A stretch of DNA of 64,000 bases from Firmicutes bacterium FC7 (GTDB taxonomy: Bacteria > Bacillota > Clostridia > Tissierellales > Tissierellaceae): the NCBI GenBank assembly GCA_022760735.1, contig JAKELU010000001.1, positions 64,383-128,382 on the forward strand, written 5' to 3'. The notes under the pieces were generated by a model. The model ran no database searches, was not told where the DNA came from, and saw only the letters and a program-made list of their open reading frames with translations. Shown here piece after piece: positions 17,106 through 26,254 of this stretch; the stretch's first letter is position 1, and each line of letters opens with the position of its first letter. The translations under genes and the position numbers were made by a program.

Positions 17106-18080
17106 CTAGCTTTGGCAAGAAATCCAAAACTTTCTTACTAAATTACCTTTTATAGCGTTCTCCAACTCAAAGGTAATCTTGTTGTCTAATCCCTTAGTCC
17201 TTAAGATATTCATAAGCCTTATATTCCTATCTTCCAGTCTTTTTATCGTTTCCTCGCTAGGAATAATATTATTCTTACTACTATTGCAACTCTTATGAGT
17301 AAATACTAAATTCCATAGGTTATCATCATATAGGTAAGACCACGGAATTACATGGTCTATCGAAGGTTTTTCGCCTATTATCTCCTCACCACAAATAAAA
17401 CATTCTCTTGATTTATTCTCATATTCTATGTACTTAATGAATTTATTTAAGGGCTTTCTTTTTACTTCTTCTATGTCTATAACCTTTACCTTTTTTGAGA
17501 TTTTAGGTGAGAGGTTAAATTCCTCAAGGATCTGAGTCCATCTAAAGTTAATAATATCAAATACAATTAGATAATTCCTATTGAGTTCTTGCAAATTACT
17601 CTTTAATATTACTAACTTATCATCACCTTTATTGTATTTATAAATATTCTCTATCTTCTCTCCACCAAGATTTAAGAACCTATAGCTTACATCTTGCTTT
17701 AAAACTGCTACTATTTTATTAATTGTTTTATCATAATTATATTTTATAATCTTATCAACTTCTGCCTTATAAAATTTCACAGGCTGTTTTGAACCTACCT
17801 TTTCTTGATATGTATTTATTAGTTCTTTAACTAAAGAGATTATTTTAGGTGGTTTATTAGGATTACTTCCTTGTATTAGATCAAAGAAAATAGTTTGGTC
17901 AAAATAGTATTTGAGCATCTTTTCGGCAATCTGCTTTAAGTATATTTCTATATATTCAGATTCATCATTATAGTCAATTTCTAAAGAAATTTCTGTTATG
18001 GCCTTTGCCCATGCCATTTTATATGTATTATCAATATTACAATTTCTAATAATATTTAACCATTTATCTAAAAATGTCAT
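17106..18080 (-). CDS. HNH endonuclease domain protein
   Basis: A 324-residue protein. The C-terminal part holds an HNH module: CFICGEEIIGEKPSIDHVIP, then NLWNLVFTHKSCNSSKNN. This gives the two CxxC zinc-knuckle halves and the D-H...N...N catalytic pattern. The N-terminal ~210 residues are helical and I do not recognise them. The ATG at 18080 is ten bases after GGAGG; the in-frame TTG at 18089 abuts the ribosome site and is unlikely. Related solitary HNH proteins occur in restriction and phage-defence settings, but here the neighbours are housekeeping nucleotide enzymes, so a defence role is only a possibility. Confidence 0.82.
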   Translation of the reverse strand: MTFLDKWLNIIRNCNIDNTYKMAWAKAITEISLEIDYNDESEYIEIYLKQIAEKMLKYYFDQTIFFDLIQGSNPNKPPKIISLVKELINTYQEKVGSKQPVKFYKAEVDKIIKYNYDKTINKIVAVLKQDVSYRFLNLGGEKIENIYKYNKGDDKLVILKSNLQELNRNYLIVFDIINFRWTQILEEFNLSPKISKKVKVIDIEEVKRKPLNKFIKYIEYENKSRECFICGEEIIGEKPSIDHVIPWSYLYDDNLWNLVFTHKSCNSSKNNIIPSEETIKRLEDRNIRLMNILRTKGLDNKITFELENAIKGNLVRKFWISCQS

Positions 18081-18218
18081 ACCATTCAAACCTCCACCTC
18101 TCTTAATCTCACCTGTATTTTATCATATATAAGAAAGCTATGTGTATAATTTAATTTATAAGGAAACATGAAGCTTAATTATTTAAATCAAGATAAGTAT
18201 CAAAATAGAGTAATATAG

Positions 18219-18253
18219 AAAAGAGCTAACTGATTTATGTAATCAATTAGCTC
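18219..18253 (-). terminator. Terminator of the NhaC-type antiporter gene
   Basis: Thirteen-base arms (18223-18235 and 18241-18253), one mismatch, built on GAGCTAACTGATT. On the minus strand the stem is followed by TTTTCTATAT. Confidence 0.78.
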
Positions 18254-18271
18254 CATTATTTATCTTCATTA

Positions 18272-19588
18272 TTAAGCTTCTTTATGTTTTATCTTGTACC
18301 TTCCCGAGTATAGATTATACAATAAATAGCATATAGGAAGTAGATACAAGAAAAATGCAACCAAAATACTGCTAGTTGGTGCTCCTACAGAAGCAAGAGG
18401 TACTGCTCCAGCAATTGACCAGGGAATCAGAGGTGCAATAACGACTACTGAATTCTCAAGGTATATTGCCAACTTCTTTGGATCAGGTTCTATATCTTTA
18501 CATAGCTGGTGAGTTAACATAATTGCTAGGGTTTGGTTACAAGCAACCATTGATGCTACCACAGAGGTTACTAGCATGCCACCAAATGGTGTTATCTTTG
18601 CACTAAGTTTAATTAGCAACTCCTTTATGTGGTTAAGAAGTCCAGTTTTTTTAAATATTCCAGCATAAGATGAGGATATGGTAATTATAGCCATAACCTT
18701 CAACATTGAAAGTATTCCTCCACCGTTGAGCATAACAGCTACTTCCTGATCTCGGGCGCTAAATCCTCTGATAGCCACCCTTATAACATCCATTATATCC
18801 ATCTCCTGAACAAACAAACAGATAAAAACTGATGCAACTATGCTGACTGACATGGCAATTTTTACATTTACATGAAATCCGGACAAAACAAGAATGATGA
18901 TGGCAGGAATTATTGCGCTCCAATGTAAATTTATTTCACGGCTGAGAAGTTGATTCAAGTCAACTGGATTTCCTATATTATTTGAGAACAGACCAACTGC
19001 TGCATATATAAAGCTAGCAAGTAGAAAAGGCACTAGCGCTGTATGTAGCATTTTCTTGATGTTATCAAAAATGTCAGTATCGGTCAATTCGCTAACCAAA
19101 AGAGCACTGGTAGAAACAGGCGAGCAGCGATCACCAAAGAACACACCTGACAATATAGCACCACCGACAAATACTGGATCAGTACCCATAGAAACAGCCA
19201 TTGTCATGCATATTACTCCCATAGTTGCAGCTGTACCAAAAGCTGTACCTGTAAGCATTGATACTCCACAATTCAAGAGGAAAGACATTAACACAATGGT
19301 ACTAGGGCGAATAAGTCGGACTGCATAACTAATAATTACTGGTATAGTTCCACCAGCCCTCCACAAGGCAGTCAACATTCCTATTAAAACAAATACTATC
19401 AATATACTTTTTGCTGTTTTTATTCCAGACAGGATCATTTTTGCTAGGTCTCGATAAGAATATTCTTTCATCTTTCCATAGATACAAAAGATAAGGAGTC
19501 CAGAAAGCAAGGCGTATATGATTGAAATTTTAAGTATAATACAAATTAATAATATGGCGCTGAATAACAATAGTGTGAAGACTTCCAT
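18272..19588 (-). CDS. NhaC-type Na+/H+ antiporter family protein
   Basis: A 438-residue integral membrane protein with about eleven helices. The segments SMLTGTAFGTAATMGVICM, GVFFGDRCSPVSTSALLVSE and VVASMVACNQTLAIMLTHQL are typical of the NhaC family, with the conserved GD-RxSP motif. Some members exchange Na+ or H+ against organic acids (malate-lactate) rather than acting in pH control. A LysR regulator is divergently transcribed from the adjacent 105-base spacer, suggesting metabolite-controlled expression and favouring an organic-acid or amino-acid exchange role. That last point is inference. Confidence 0.87.
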   Translation of the reverse strand: MEVFTLLLFSAILLICIILKISIIYALLSGLLIFCIYGKMKEYSYRDLAKMILSGIKTAKSILIVFVLIGMLTALWRAGGTIPVIISYAVRLIRPSTIVLMSFLLNCGVSMLTGTAFGTAATMGVICMTMAVSMGTDPVFVGGAILSGVFFGDRCSPVSTSALLVSELTDTDIFDNIKKMLHTALVPFLLASFIYAAVGLFSNNIGNPVDLNQLLSREINLHWSAIIPAIIILVLSGFHVNVKIAMSVSIVASVFICLFVQEMDIMDVIRVAIRGFSARDQEVAVMLNGGGILSMLKVMAIITISSSYAGIFKKTGLLNHIKELLIKLSAKITPFGGMLVTSVVASMVACNQTLAIMLTHQLCKDIEPDPKKLAIYLENSVVVIAPLIPWSIAGAVPLASVGAPTSSILVAFFLYLLPICYLLYNLYSGRYKIKHKEA

Positions 19589-19653
19589 TATACCACCTAC
19601 CTGATGATATTATAACAGCTACAAATACAGTTGTAAAACTGATAAATTCAGTA

Positions 19654-19675
19654 TATAATACAGTAAAATTACTGT
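19654..19675 (+). promoter_or_regulatory. Intergenic palindrome at the lysR/antiporter divergent promoters
   Basis: A TATAAT (19654-19659) abuts ACAGTAA-AA-TTACTGT (19660-19675), an inverted repeat with seven-base arms. It lies 18 bases before the lysR ATG within the short divergent spacer. LysR proteins usually bind dyads there and repress their own gene. The assignment rests on position and symmetry only. Confidence 0.55.
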
Positions 19676-19693
19676 GATATTGAGGCGATAATC

Positions 19694-20605
19694 ATGAATT
19701 TTCTGAGCATGAAATATTTTGTAATGGTAGCCAGAGAAAGAAGCTTTACAAAAGCTGCCAAGCAATTACATATCACCCAACAGACACTGAGTGCACATAT
19801 TTCCTCTGTCGAGAAAGAGCTCGGATGTCAACTATTTGTACGCAATGTACCTTTAGAGTTGACTTATGCTGGACAAGTATTCCTAGACTATGCATTAAGA
19901 TTTGAGCAAAGCTATCAAGCTATGTGTAAAGAGTTTTGTGACATCACCGCCAATCAAAAAGGAACTCTCAGAGTTGGCGTTGCATATACCAGAGGGCGTT
20001 TGATTATGCCTGATTTAATTTCGGTTTTTCAGGCAAAATATCCCAATATCCAAATAATATTGAGGGAAAGCTCCAATGATGGGATACTTCAGTCCTTGAT
20101 AGACGGTGAAATTGATCTTGCCATTGGGAGTTTTCCCAAATCACTACCGGAAATTGAACTGCATGATTTCTATGAAGAGGAAATAGTACTGTTGATTTCA
20201 GAGGAGTTATTATCTGGAATTAACGAAGAAGATTTTGAAAACAAGATCTCCCATGGAAACCTATCATTTTTGCAAGCGTGCCCGTTTGTTCTTGGAAATC
20301 CAGAAGACATTGCAGGACAAATTGGCAGAAGAATAATTAAACATTCAGGATTCCAGGCAAATGTAAAGGCACAATCAGATAATATTGAAACACTTTTATC
20401 ACTATGTACTCGTGGCATAGGTGCCTGTTTTTGTCCAGAAAACCTTGCAAGATTAGCTCTGTCAACCGAACAACTATCGAAACTAAGGATGTTTCGTTTC
20501 CCCAACGATACAACATATAAGATTAGATTTGGGTATCTTAAAAAGGCATATCAATGGAATATAATACTGGAATTTATAGAAATTGCTAAGCAGATATTTG
20601 GTTAA
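19694..20605 (+). CDS. LysR family transcriptional regulator
   Basis: A 303-residue protein with the LysR N-terminal helix-turn-helix (residues 1-60: YFVMVARERSFTKAAKQLHI, then QQTLSAHISSVEKELG). The effector-binding periplasmic-binding-protein fold occupies about residues 90-300. It is divergent from the NhaC-type antiporter, the usual arrangement for a LysR protein and its target. The ribosome site is weak (GAGGCG). Many LysR proteins of this type respond to a transported metabolite. The ligand is unknown. Confidence 0.92.
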   Translation: MNFLSMKYFVMVARERSFTKAAKQLHITQQTLSAHISSVEKELGCQLFVRNVPLELTYAGQVFLDYALRFEQSYQAMCKEFCDITANQKGTLRVGVAYTRGRLIMPDLISVFQAKYPNIQIILRESSNDGILQSLIDGEIDLAIGSFPKSLPEIELHDFYEEEIVLLISEELLSGINEEDFENKISHGNLSFLQACPFVLGNPEDIAGQIGRRIIKHSGFQANVKAQSDNIETLLSLCTRGIGACFCPENLARLALSTEQLSKLRMFRFPNDTTYKIRFGYLKKAYQWNIILEFIEIAKQIFG

Positions 20606-20646
20606 TATAAAGTAACTTGAATTAGATTTGACCTAAATTAAAATTA

Positions 20647-20682
20647 AATAGGAGATTCTTCCCCATGGAATTATCTCCTATT
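20647..20682. terminator. Shared terminator between lysR and the TPM gene
   Basis: Ten-base arms AATAGGAGAT (20647-20656) and ATCTCCTATT (20673-20682). The right arm includes the stop codon of the TPM gene. It separates converging transcripts. Confidence 0.6.
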
Positions 20683-21427
20683 ACCATCTGCCTCCTGCAC
20701 CACCGCCACCAGAACGGCCACCGCCACCTCTAGATCCCCCTGTACCTCCACCTCGATATCCTCCTCTCCCAACACCTCTTAGCAAACTAAATGTTAGCCA
20801 ACCTCTAAAGAACTTAAAGTCAATAAATATAAAGATTATTATCCCAATAATTACATAGATACTTGGAATTCTAGTGCCAGTTTGAACCTGATTACCAGGA
20901 TAATAGTCACCACTTCTCGTTTGAAGTTCAATGTTATATTCCTTTTCAACATAATCTAGTATTCCTTCAAATCCTGATAAGACTCCAGTATCGAAGTCTC
21001 CTTGTGAAAAATAAGGGATTATATTGTTCTCAATAATTCTTTTTACTCTACTATCTGGTAAAATTCCTTCAAGCCCATAGCCAACCTCTATCCAAATTTC
21101 ATTATTCACTGGGACAATTAACATTAATAGACCATTATCGTACTGCGCCCCTCCTATTTTCCACTCTTCAAATAATTTAACAGCATATCTGTTGATATCC
21201 ATAGATTCTAAATCATTGATTGTAGCAACTACAATCTGGGCGCCTGTTTTTTGATATAGCTCATTATTAACTTCTATGATATAACTTTCTGTTGTTGAAT
21301 TTAATAAATCTGCACTATCATAAACATAAAACTCATAACTTGGATTAGGTATAGCATATATAGGTGAACTTAATATAATTAAAAGTGCAATGATAAAACC
21401 TATATATGTCCATTTGAGCCTTTTCAT
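20681..21427 (-). CDS. TPM domain membrane protein (YgcG type)
   Basis: A 248-residue protein: signal peptide (residues 1-26), TPM domain (about 30-155, with VYDSADLLN, QIVVATINDLE, NGLLMLIVP and WIEVGYGLEGILPD), one transmembrane helix near 192-205 and a Gly/Arg-rich tail ending GGAGGRW. TPM domains face outside and are paired with LemA proteins in many bacteria; they are proposed to act in envelope maintenance, and a phosphatase activity has been reported for plant members. It follows lemA by 12 bases. The Gly-rich tail is normal for the family. Confidence 0.9.
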   Translation of the reverse strand: MKRLKWTYIGFIIALLIILSSPIYAIPNPSYEFYVYDSADLLNSTTESYIIEVNNELYQKTGAQIVVATINDLESMDINRYAVKLFEEWKIGGAQYDNGLLMLIVPVNNEIWIEVGYGLEGILPDSRVKRIIENNIIPYFSQGDFDTGVLSGFEGILDYVEKEYNIELQTRSGDYYPGNQVQTGTRIPSIYVIIGIIIFIFIDFKFFRGWLTFSLLRGVGRGGYRGGGTGGSRGGGGRSGGGGAGGRW

Positions 21428-21439
21428 TTAGACACCCTC

Positions 21440-22003
21440 TTAAAAGTTTACTTCAGGAACTTCTGCATCTTGTGGATCTATCTCAAAATACTCTCTTGAA
21501 TCATATCCAAAGATACCTGCAACTATATTGGCCGGAAATCTTCTTATAGCTGTATTGTATTCTCTAACAGCATCATTGTATCTCATTCTTTCAGTACTTA
21601 TTCTATTCTCAGTTCCAGACAATTCTGCTTGAAGCTCTAAAAAATTCTGATTAGCTTTAAGATCTGGATAATTTTCAACAACAATATTTAGAGATCTAAT
21701 TGCTTCATTAAATTGTGCATTGGCCTCTGCAAATTCCTCTGGTGAATTAGCATTAGTAAGACCTGCTCTTGCATTTGTTATCTGAGTAAGAACTTCCTCT
21801 TCATGTGCTGCATAACCTTTTACTGTATTGACTAAGTTTGGAATTAAATCTGCCCTTCTCTTTAGTACATTTTCAACCTGCGCCCATGCGCTATCTACAC
21901 GTTCCTCCATTGTAGCAAGTCTATTGTATGTTCCTATGGACATTGCACCTATTATAACAACAATTGCAATTATGATAATTAAAGTTGTGGATATACCTTT
22001 CAT
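21440..22003 (-). CDS. LemA family protein
   Basis: A 187-residue protein with an N-terminal membrane helix (residues 6-24) followed by the LemA coiled-coil domain: YNRLATMEERVDSAWAQVEN, RRADLIPNLVNTVKGYAAHE and the C-terminal FPANIVAGIFGY, all diagnostic. AGGAGG precedes the ATG. LemA and TPM genes form a conserved pair, here in the usual order. The function is not established; the helical domain probably lies outside the membrane. Confidence 0.94.
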   Translation of the reverse strand: MKGISTTLIIIIAIVVIIGAMSIGTYNRLATMEERVDSAWAQVENVLKRRADLIPNLVNTVKGYAAHEEEVLTQITNARAGLTNANSPEEFAEANAQFNEAIRSLNIVVENYPDLKANQNFLELQAELSGTENRISTERMRYNDAVREYNTAIRRFPANIVAGIFGYDSREYFEIDPQDAEVPEVNF

Positions 22004-22107
22004 TTAAAAGCCTCCTAATAATTAAGATTATTTTATTATAATTTTTTATCGATTTTGTTATTAATAATTTACCCTTATTAGTTTATTCTAAATAACAAAT
22101 ATATATT

Positions 22108-22137
22108 AAAATAGAAGTCAGTTTTTCAACGACTTCT
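22108..22137 (-). terminator. Terminator after the 192-aa membrane-anchored protein
   Basis: Seven-base arms AGAAGTC/GACTTCT (22113-22119 and 22131-22137), followed on the minus strand by TATTTTAATA. It lies 46 bases past the stop codon. Confidence 0.6.
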
Positions 22138-22182
22138 AATAAAACTAGAATTTCATTTATTTTTTTATATAACTTTTTAACT

Positions 22183-22761
22183 CTAAGGTGCACCTATTTC
22201 CAAGATTCTTGTTAATTGCCCTTTACTAGGGTTAAATCTATCTACCTTCCAATTTTCATCTACCTTCTTCATATATAAATGTCCATCTAAACTTGTATTT
22301 TCTCTAATCTCATCCTCGTGACTTACCATAGCTGTAACATTGTATTTATATATTCTATGTTCATCTGATATCTCTATTTCAGTTAATTTAGTATCAATTA
22401 CGTAAAGCTTGCTACCAGACTTTTTTGCAGCTAATTCTCCAGCTGGTATTATTCTATTAGCTACCGCTTTTTTGAGTCCTCCTTCTGTCATTAATGCTCC
22501 ATATTTATTTTGTAATGCTTCTTCGAACCCAGCAACCTCAGCTATTATAAGGCTATCATCGTTGGCACTAGTATTTGCTGGTACAGAGTTTTCTAATAAT
22601 CCCGCTAAATCATAATTTGTAATAGTATAGTACTCCATTAAGAATTCATTAGCCGTAGCCTCAGGGGTATTCTTTGTTAAACTCGATATTAAAAAATTTA
22701 AAATCATTCCTACTACAAATCCAATAAGAAATATCAAAACTCTTCGCTTTCTATCCTTCAT
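22183..22761 (-). CDS. Membrane-anchored protein of unknown function (192 aa)
   Basis: One hydrophobic helix (about residues 8-26, after the basic MKDRKRR) anchors a ~160-residue outside domain. That domain starts ATANEFLMEYYTITNYDLAG and ends in a beta-rich part with HLYMKKVDENWKVDRF, a pattern seen in NTF2-like or lumazine-binding-type accessory proteins. I do not recognise the family and assign no function. The ribosome site is weak (TAGGGT). The gene is a single transcript between terminators, next to the LemA/TPM pair. Confidence 0.6.
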   Translation of the reverse strand: MKDRKRRVLIFLIGFVVGMILNFLISSLTKNTPEATANEFLMEYYTITNYDLAGLLENSVPANTSANDDSLIIAEVAGFEEALQNKYGALMTEGGLKKAVANRIIPAGELAAKKSGSKLYVIDTKLTEIEISDEHRIYKYNVTAMVSHEDEIRENTSLDGHLYMKKVDENWKVDRFNPSKGQLTRILEIGAP

Positions 22762-22831
22762 AATACCCTATAAGACCCCCTTTATTTGAAATTAATATGT
22801 ATATTTTTTAGGTCAGTTAAAAAAGCCTTAA

Positions 22832-22870
22832 GAAAAATATAGGAGACTTCTATTTACAGAATTATCTCCT
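22832..22870 (-). terminator. Terminator of the EAL-lipoprotein operon
   Basis: A hairpin with core AGGAGA/TCTCCT arms (22841-22846 and 22865-22870) extended by imperfect pairs. On the minus strand it is followed by TATATTTTTCTT. It lies eight bases past the stop codon. Confidence 0.6.
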
Positions 22871-22877
22871 GTATTTA

Positions 22878-23492
22878 TTATCTAATCATATTGCTATCTA
22901 ATATTACATAGTTTGCACGGTGAATATAAAGACTCCTTCCATCAATATTTAATCTTGTCATCTTAGGTAAATTTTCAGGTACTGTAACATACACATCTTC
23001 TCCTTGATATACTCCTATTGGGATACCCATTTGACTAGATACTATGATGATCTTTTCCTTACCTATTTTGTTTTTCAAATCGTTTATTAATCTATCAAAA
23101 GGAACAAATCCACCACCATTATTAACAGCTATTTCACTAGGTGTTTCAAAGTCCTCTACTAGATTTAAACCTTCTTCAGCAAAAATTACTGTATTACCAA
23201 CCTGAAGCATTTGATTTCCATTTATAGTAATTTCTAATACACTTGATTCAAATCCTATGGCCTCTGCATCTTTATTTGCTTCATTCTCAAATAAACCTAC
23301 AGTAATTTTAGTCCCTTCTAATTTAAGGGTTTTATTTGCATAATGATCATATACTGATATTTCAAATCTATTGCCTATTAAATCCCCTCTAAGAACTGCC
23401 AATTTATCTCTAATTATTGCACAACCTGCTAAACCTAATATTATTATTAGTATAAAAATTAGTAAAAGCTTAGTATTTCTTTTAAATTTCAT
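22878..23492 (-). CDS. Lipoprotein, probably DUF5052 family
   Basis: The ATG at 23492 has GGAGG five bases upstream, giving 204 residues; the longer frame overlaps the preceding gene and is not supported. A basic start (MKFKRNTK), a hydrophobic stretch and lipobox LAGC make a lipoprotein signal. The rest (LRGDLIGNRFEISVYDHYAN, NGNQMLQVGNTVIFAEEGL) resembles the DUF5052 group of Firmicutes as I remember it. It follows the EAL protein gene by 26 bases, so both are likely cotranscribed and may share a c-di-GMP or envelope link. The function is unknown. Confidence 0.6.
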   Translation of the reverse strand: MKFKRNTKLLLIFILIIILGLAGCAIIRDKLAVLRGDLIGNRFEISVYDHYANKTLKLEGTKITVGLFENEANKDAEAIGFESSVLEITINGNQMLQVGNTVIFAEEGLNLVEDFETPSEIAVNNGGGFVPFDRLINDLKNKIGKEKIIIVSSQMGIPIGVYQGEDVYVTVPENLPKMTRLNIDGRSLYIHRANYVILDSNMIR

Positions 23493-23518
23493 TCTATCCT
23501 CCAATGTTTGATTAGACC

Positions 23519-25093
23519 TTATTCGATGATAGTTGGTGTATGATAATAATACCCCTGTAAATAATCTATACCTATCTCTTTGCAAATTTCTGCGATTTCT
23601 CTTGTTTCTACTCCTTCTGCCACTGTTTCTAAACCATTTTGGCGACAGAAATATACTATACTTTCTACTATGCTTCTAGACAGCTTACTTTCACAGATTT
23701 TGCCTACAATGGACTTATCAATTTTTATTATATCAATAGGCACTTCACCTATACTCTTATATGATGAATATCCTGTGCCAAAGTCATCCATAGCAATATT
23801 CATATTATGTTCCTTAAGAATGTTAAAATATTTAATTGCTTTTTCCTTATTTAATAATATTTCTTCAGTAACTTCTATTTTTATTTTCTTGAAATCTATG
23901 TTGTTTTCTCTGATTAAATTTATTAGGTAATTAATATTTTCATCATTAAAGGCTTTAGGTGAAAAATTAATAGATACAATAGCATCTTTATTAGAAGAAC
24001 AAAATTCGATGGCCTTATTTATCATAAAAGCTGTAAGTTCATTGATTAGCTCTGTATTTTCAATTACAGGAATGAAGATGCCTGGAGATAAGAAATTACC
24101 ACTATCATCTTCCCACCGAGCTAGAAGTTCTACACCAAATATATCTTCTGATTCTGATTTGACTATTCTTTGATATGCTACTCTTATTTTATTTAACGCA
24201 AGAGTAGATTTAAAGTTAGCTGCAATATCAACAACATTTTTATAGTAGGTATCTAAATTAGCATAATAAAAACACCTTTTTTTATTATTTATAATAGCAT
24301 ATCTTAATGCAACTAATGCTTGCCTAACTCCCTCTAATACATTTTCATTCTCACTAATATTTGTTATCCCAACTAGAGTCTCTATGTAAATTGGTATACC
24401 ATTTACCTTTAATGTAAGCTCATTTAGCTCTTCTAATGAATTTATTATGGCATCTGTATTAATATAATTATTTTCATGGGAAACTATGAGTATGAATTCC
24501 ATACCATTATATTTAATAATCTCTATATTTTCGAACTGATTTAATAATTCATTTAATTTCTTAGAAAATGTTAAAATTGATTTGTTAATAAAATCATAAC
24601 CAAATATGCTAAGGGTTTCTTCATAGTTTTTAACTGTCAATGCAATTATTGTTTTCTTTTTTTTGTCATGATTTTCTTCACGTTTTAGTGATTCAATATT
24701 TCTAAGGTCAGTTAATGCATCATGGGTTAGCAGATTAAGTATATACTCTCTATTCTTTCTACTATAATCAGAAAAGAAACCAATTATAAATGCCATTAAT
24801 AGATAAATTACAAGTCTTATGATCCAATTAAATACTGTTTGACTTTGTCCAAGTTCAACGTTTAAAGGCATCAATGGTCCGAGCAAAAGTCCACTGTATA
24901 CGGCGTGAATTAAACCCTTTTTTAGTCCATTAGTTGATGATATAATTGCTATTGGAATATACATAAGATTTGTGTAAACATTCTTAGTTCCACCAGTGCT
25001 ATAGACTATATAAGTTACAATTAGTGATAATACATAAGATGCTATTAAAAATCTTCTGTTAATATTTTTTCTATCCATAATAGTATTTTTCAT
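23519..25093 (-). CDS. Membrane EAL-domain phosphodiesterase with degenerate GGDEF domain
   Basis: A 524-residue protein. Residues about 10-120 hold four or five membrane helices. A GGDEF-like domain follows (DALTDLRNIESLKREEN) in which the active loop reads YNGMEF rather than GGDEF, so cyclase activity is unlikely. The EAL domain looks intact: ELLARW, SINFSPKA, EVTEE, DDFGTGYSS, KIDKSIV, VAEGVET and QGYYY, covering the metal and catalytic residues. It should hydrolyse c-di-GMP. I place the start at the ATG 25093, twelve bases after AAGGA; ATG 25105 abuts that site. A lipoprotein gene follows in the same transcript. Confidence 0.88.
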   Translation of the reverse strand: MKNTIMDRKNINRRFLIASYVLSLIVTYIVYSTGGTKNVYTNLMYIPIAIISSTNGLKKGLIHAVYSGLLLGPLMPLNVELGQSQTVFNWIIRLVIYLLMAFIIGFFSDYSRKNREYILNLLTHDALTDLRNIESLKREENHDKKKKTIIALTVKNYEETLSIFGYDFINKSILTFSKKLNELLNQFENIEIIKYNGMEFILIVSHENNYINTDAIINSLEELNELTLKVNGIPIYIETLVGITNISENENVLEGVRQALVALRYAIINNKKRCFYYANLDTYYKNVVDIAANFKSTLALNKIRVAYQRIVKSESEDIFGVELLARWEDDSGNFLSPGIFIPVIENTELINELTAFMINKAIEFCSSNKDAIVSINFSPKAFNDENINYLINLIRENNIDFKKIKIEVTEEILLNKEKAIKYFNILKEHNMNIAMDDFGTGYSSYKSIGEVPIDIIKIDKSIVGKICESKLSRSIVESIVYFCRQNGLETVAEGVETREIAEICKEIGIDYLQGYYYHTPTIIE

Positions 25094-25320
25094 TAGGAGC
25101 ACCATTCCTTGTAACAACTTTCAAAGTTCAAATTACTTTATACATATATACCACTTGGTATAATAATGCACACATCAATATTCTTAAAAACATCTGACAA
25201 ATTATTATATATTGTTATTTAGTTCGACATAAAATAAAAAAAGTTAATAATTTTCCAATTTATTTAATCCTATTTAATTTAGTATATAATAAATGTAGGA
25301 ATATTTTAGGAGGTCTGTCC

Positions 25321-26166
25321 ATGAAGTTTGATTTAAAACGATTTGTCATCATTAATATTGGCCTATTAATTTTAGCTTTCGGTTTATACTTTTTTCTAAA
25401 TCCTTCGAATCTTGCAGTTGGTGGAGCAAGTGGTCTTGCACTTGTAATAAGTAATCTATTACCAATGATTAGCTTTAGTCTACTTCTAGGCATAATTAAT
25501 GTAACCTTATTCATTATAGCCTTTATAGTACTTGGTAAAGAATTTGGTGGATATACCCTTTACGCAAGTTTAGCCTTATCTGGAATACTATCTTTACTAG
25601 AACACCTATTTCCAATGACAGAGCCTTTTACTGATGATTTATTTATTAATTTAATTTTTGGTATTCTAATCACTGGTGTTGGCATGGGTTTGGTTTTTAA
25701 TGAAAATGCATCAACTGGAGGAACAGACATTATCGCAAAGATAATACATAAATATGCTCACATTGAAATTGGAAAATCTCTATTAATAGCTGACTTTATT
25801 ATTACCCTTTTTGCAGGATTTGTTTTTGGACCACGTTTAGGTATGTATGCTCTTTTAGGTGTAATTATAAACTCCTTCGTTATTGATAAAATGATTGCTG
25901 GATTTAATATAAAAATAAATATGATAATTATTACAAATGAATATGAAAAAGTAAACGACTATATTATCCATACAATAGTAAGAGGTACCACTATCTATCA
26001 TGGAACAGGTGGTTATTCTAAAGAGGATAAAAGAATAATCAATACTATTGTAGATAGAAGCGAATATATTAAAATAAGAGATTTTACAAAATCTGTTGAT
26101 CACAGAGCATTTATAGCAGTTTCACATATTACAGAGGTTGAAGGAGAAGGATTTACTTTTGATTAA
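25321..26166 (+). CDS. YitT family membrane protein
   Basis: A 281-residue protein with five or six membrane helices (YitT domain, about residues 10-200, with NPSNLAVGGASGLALVISNL and NENASTGGTDIIAKI) and a C-terminal cytoplasmic DUF2179 domain (about 220-278, with TTIYHGTGGYSKEDKRII). This two-part layout is typical of YitT/YebE-type proteins in Firmicutes, whose function is not established. AGGAGG precedes the ATG. A TATAAT lies at 25285-25290, but no convincing -35 was found. The gene is alone. Confidence 0.9.
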   Translation: MKFDLKRFVIINIGLLILAFGLYFFLNPSNLAVGGASGLALVISNLLPMISFSLLLGIINVTLFIIAFIVLGKEFGGYTLYASLALSGILSLLEHLFPMTEPFTDDLFINLIFGILITGVGMGLVFNENASTGGTDIIAKIIHKYAHIEIGKSLLIADFIITLFAGFVFGPRLGMYALLGVIINSFVIDKMIAGFNIKINMIIITNEYEKVNDYIIHTIVRGTTIYHGTGGYSKEDKRIINTIVDRSEYIKIRDFTKSVDHRAFIAVSHITEVEGEGFTFD

Positions 26167-26254
26167 CCCTTCCTTTAGTTTTGATCATATTAAAAATTAT
26201 ATGTTTTTTATATTATATCATTGATTTCCCAATGAAAACCCTGATTTAACAGTA

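Noticed and set aside
17106-18089. HNH gene as part of a phage-defence island
   Set aside because: No methylase, helicase, integrase or other defence gene is adjacent and the flanking genes are housekeeping, so only a low-weight possibility remains.
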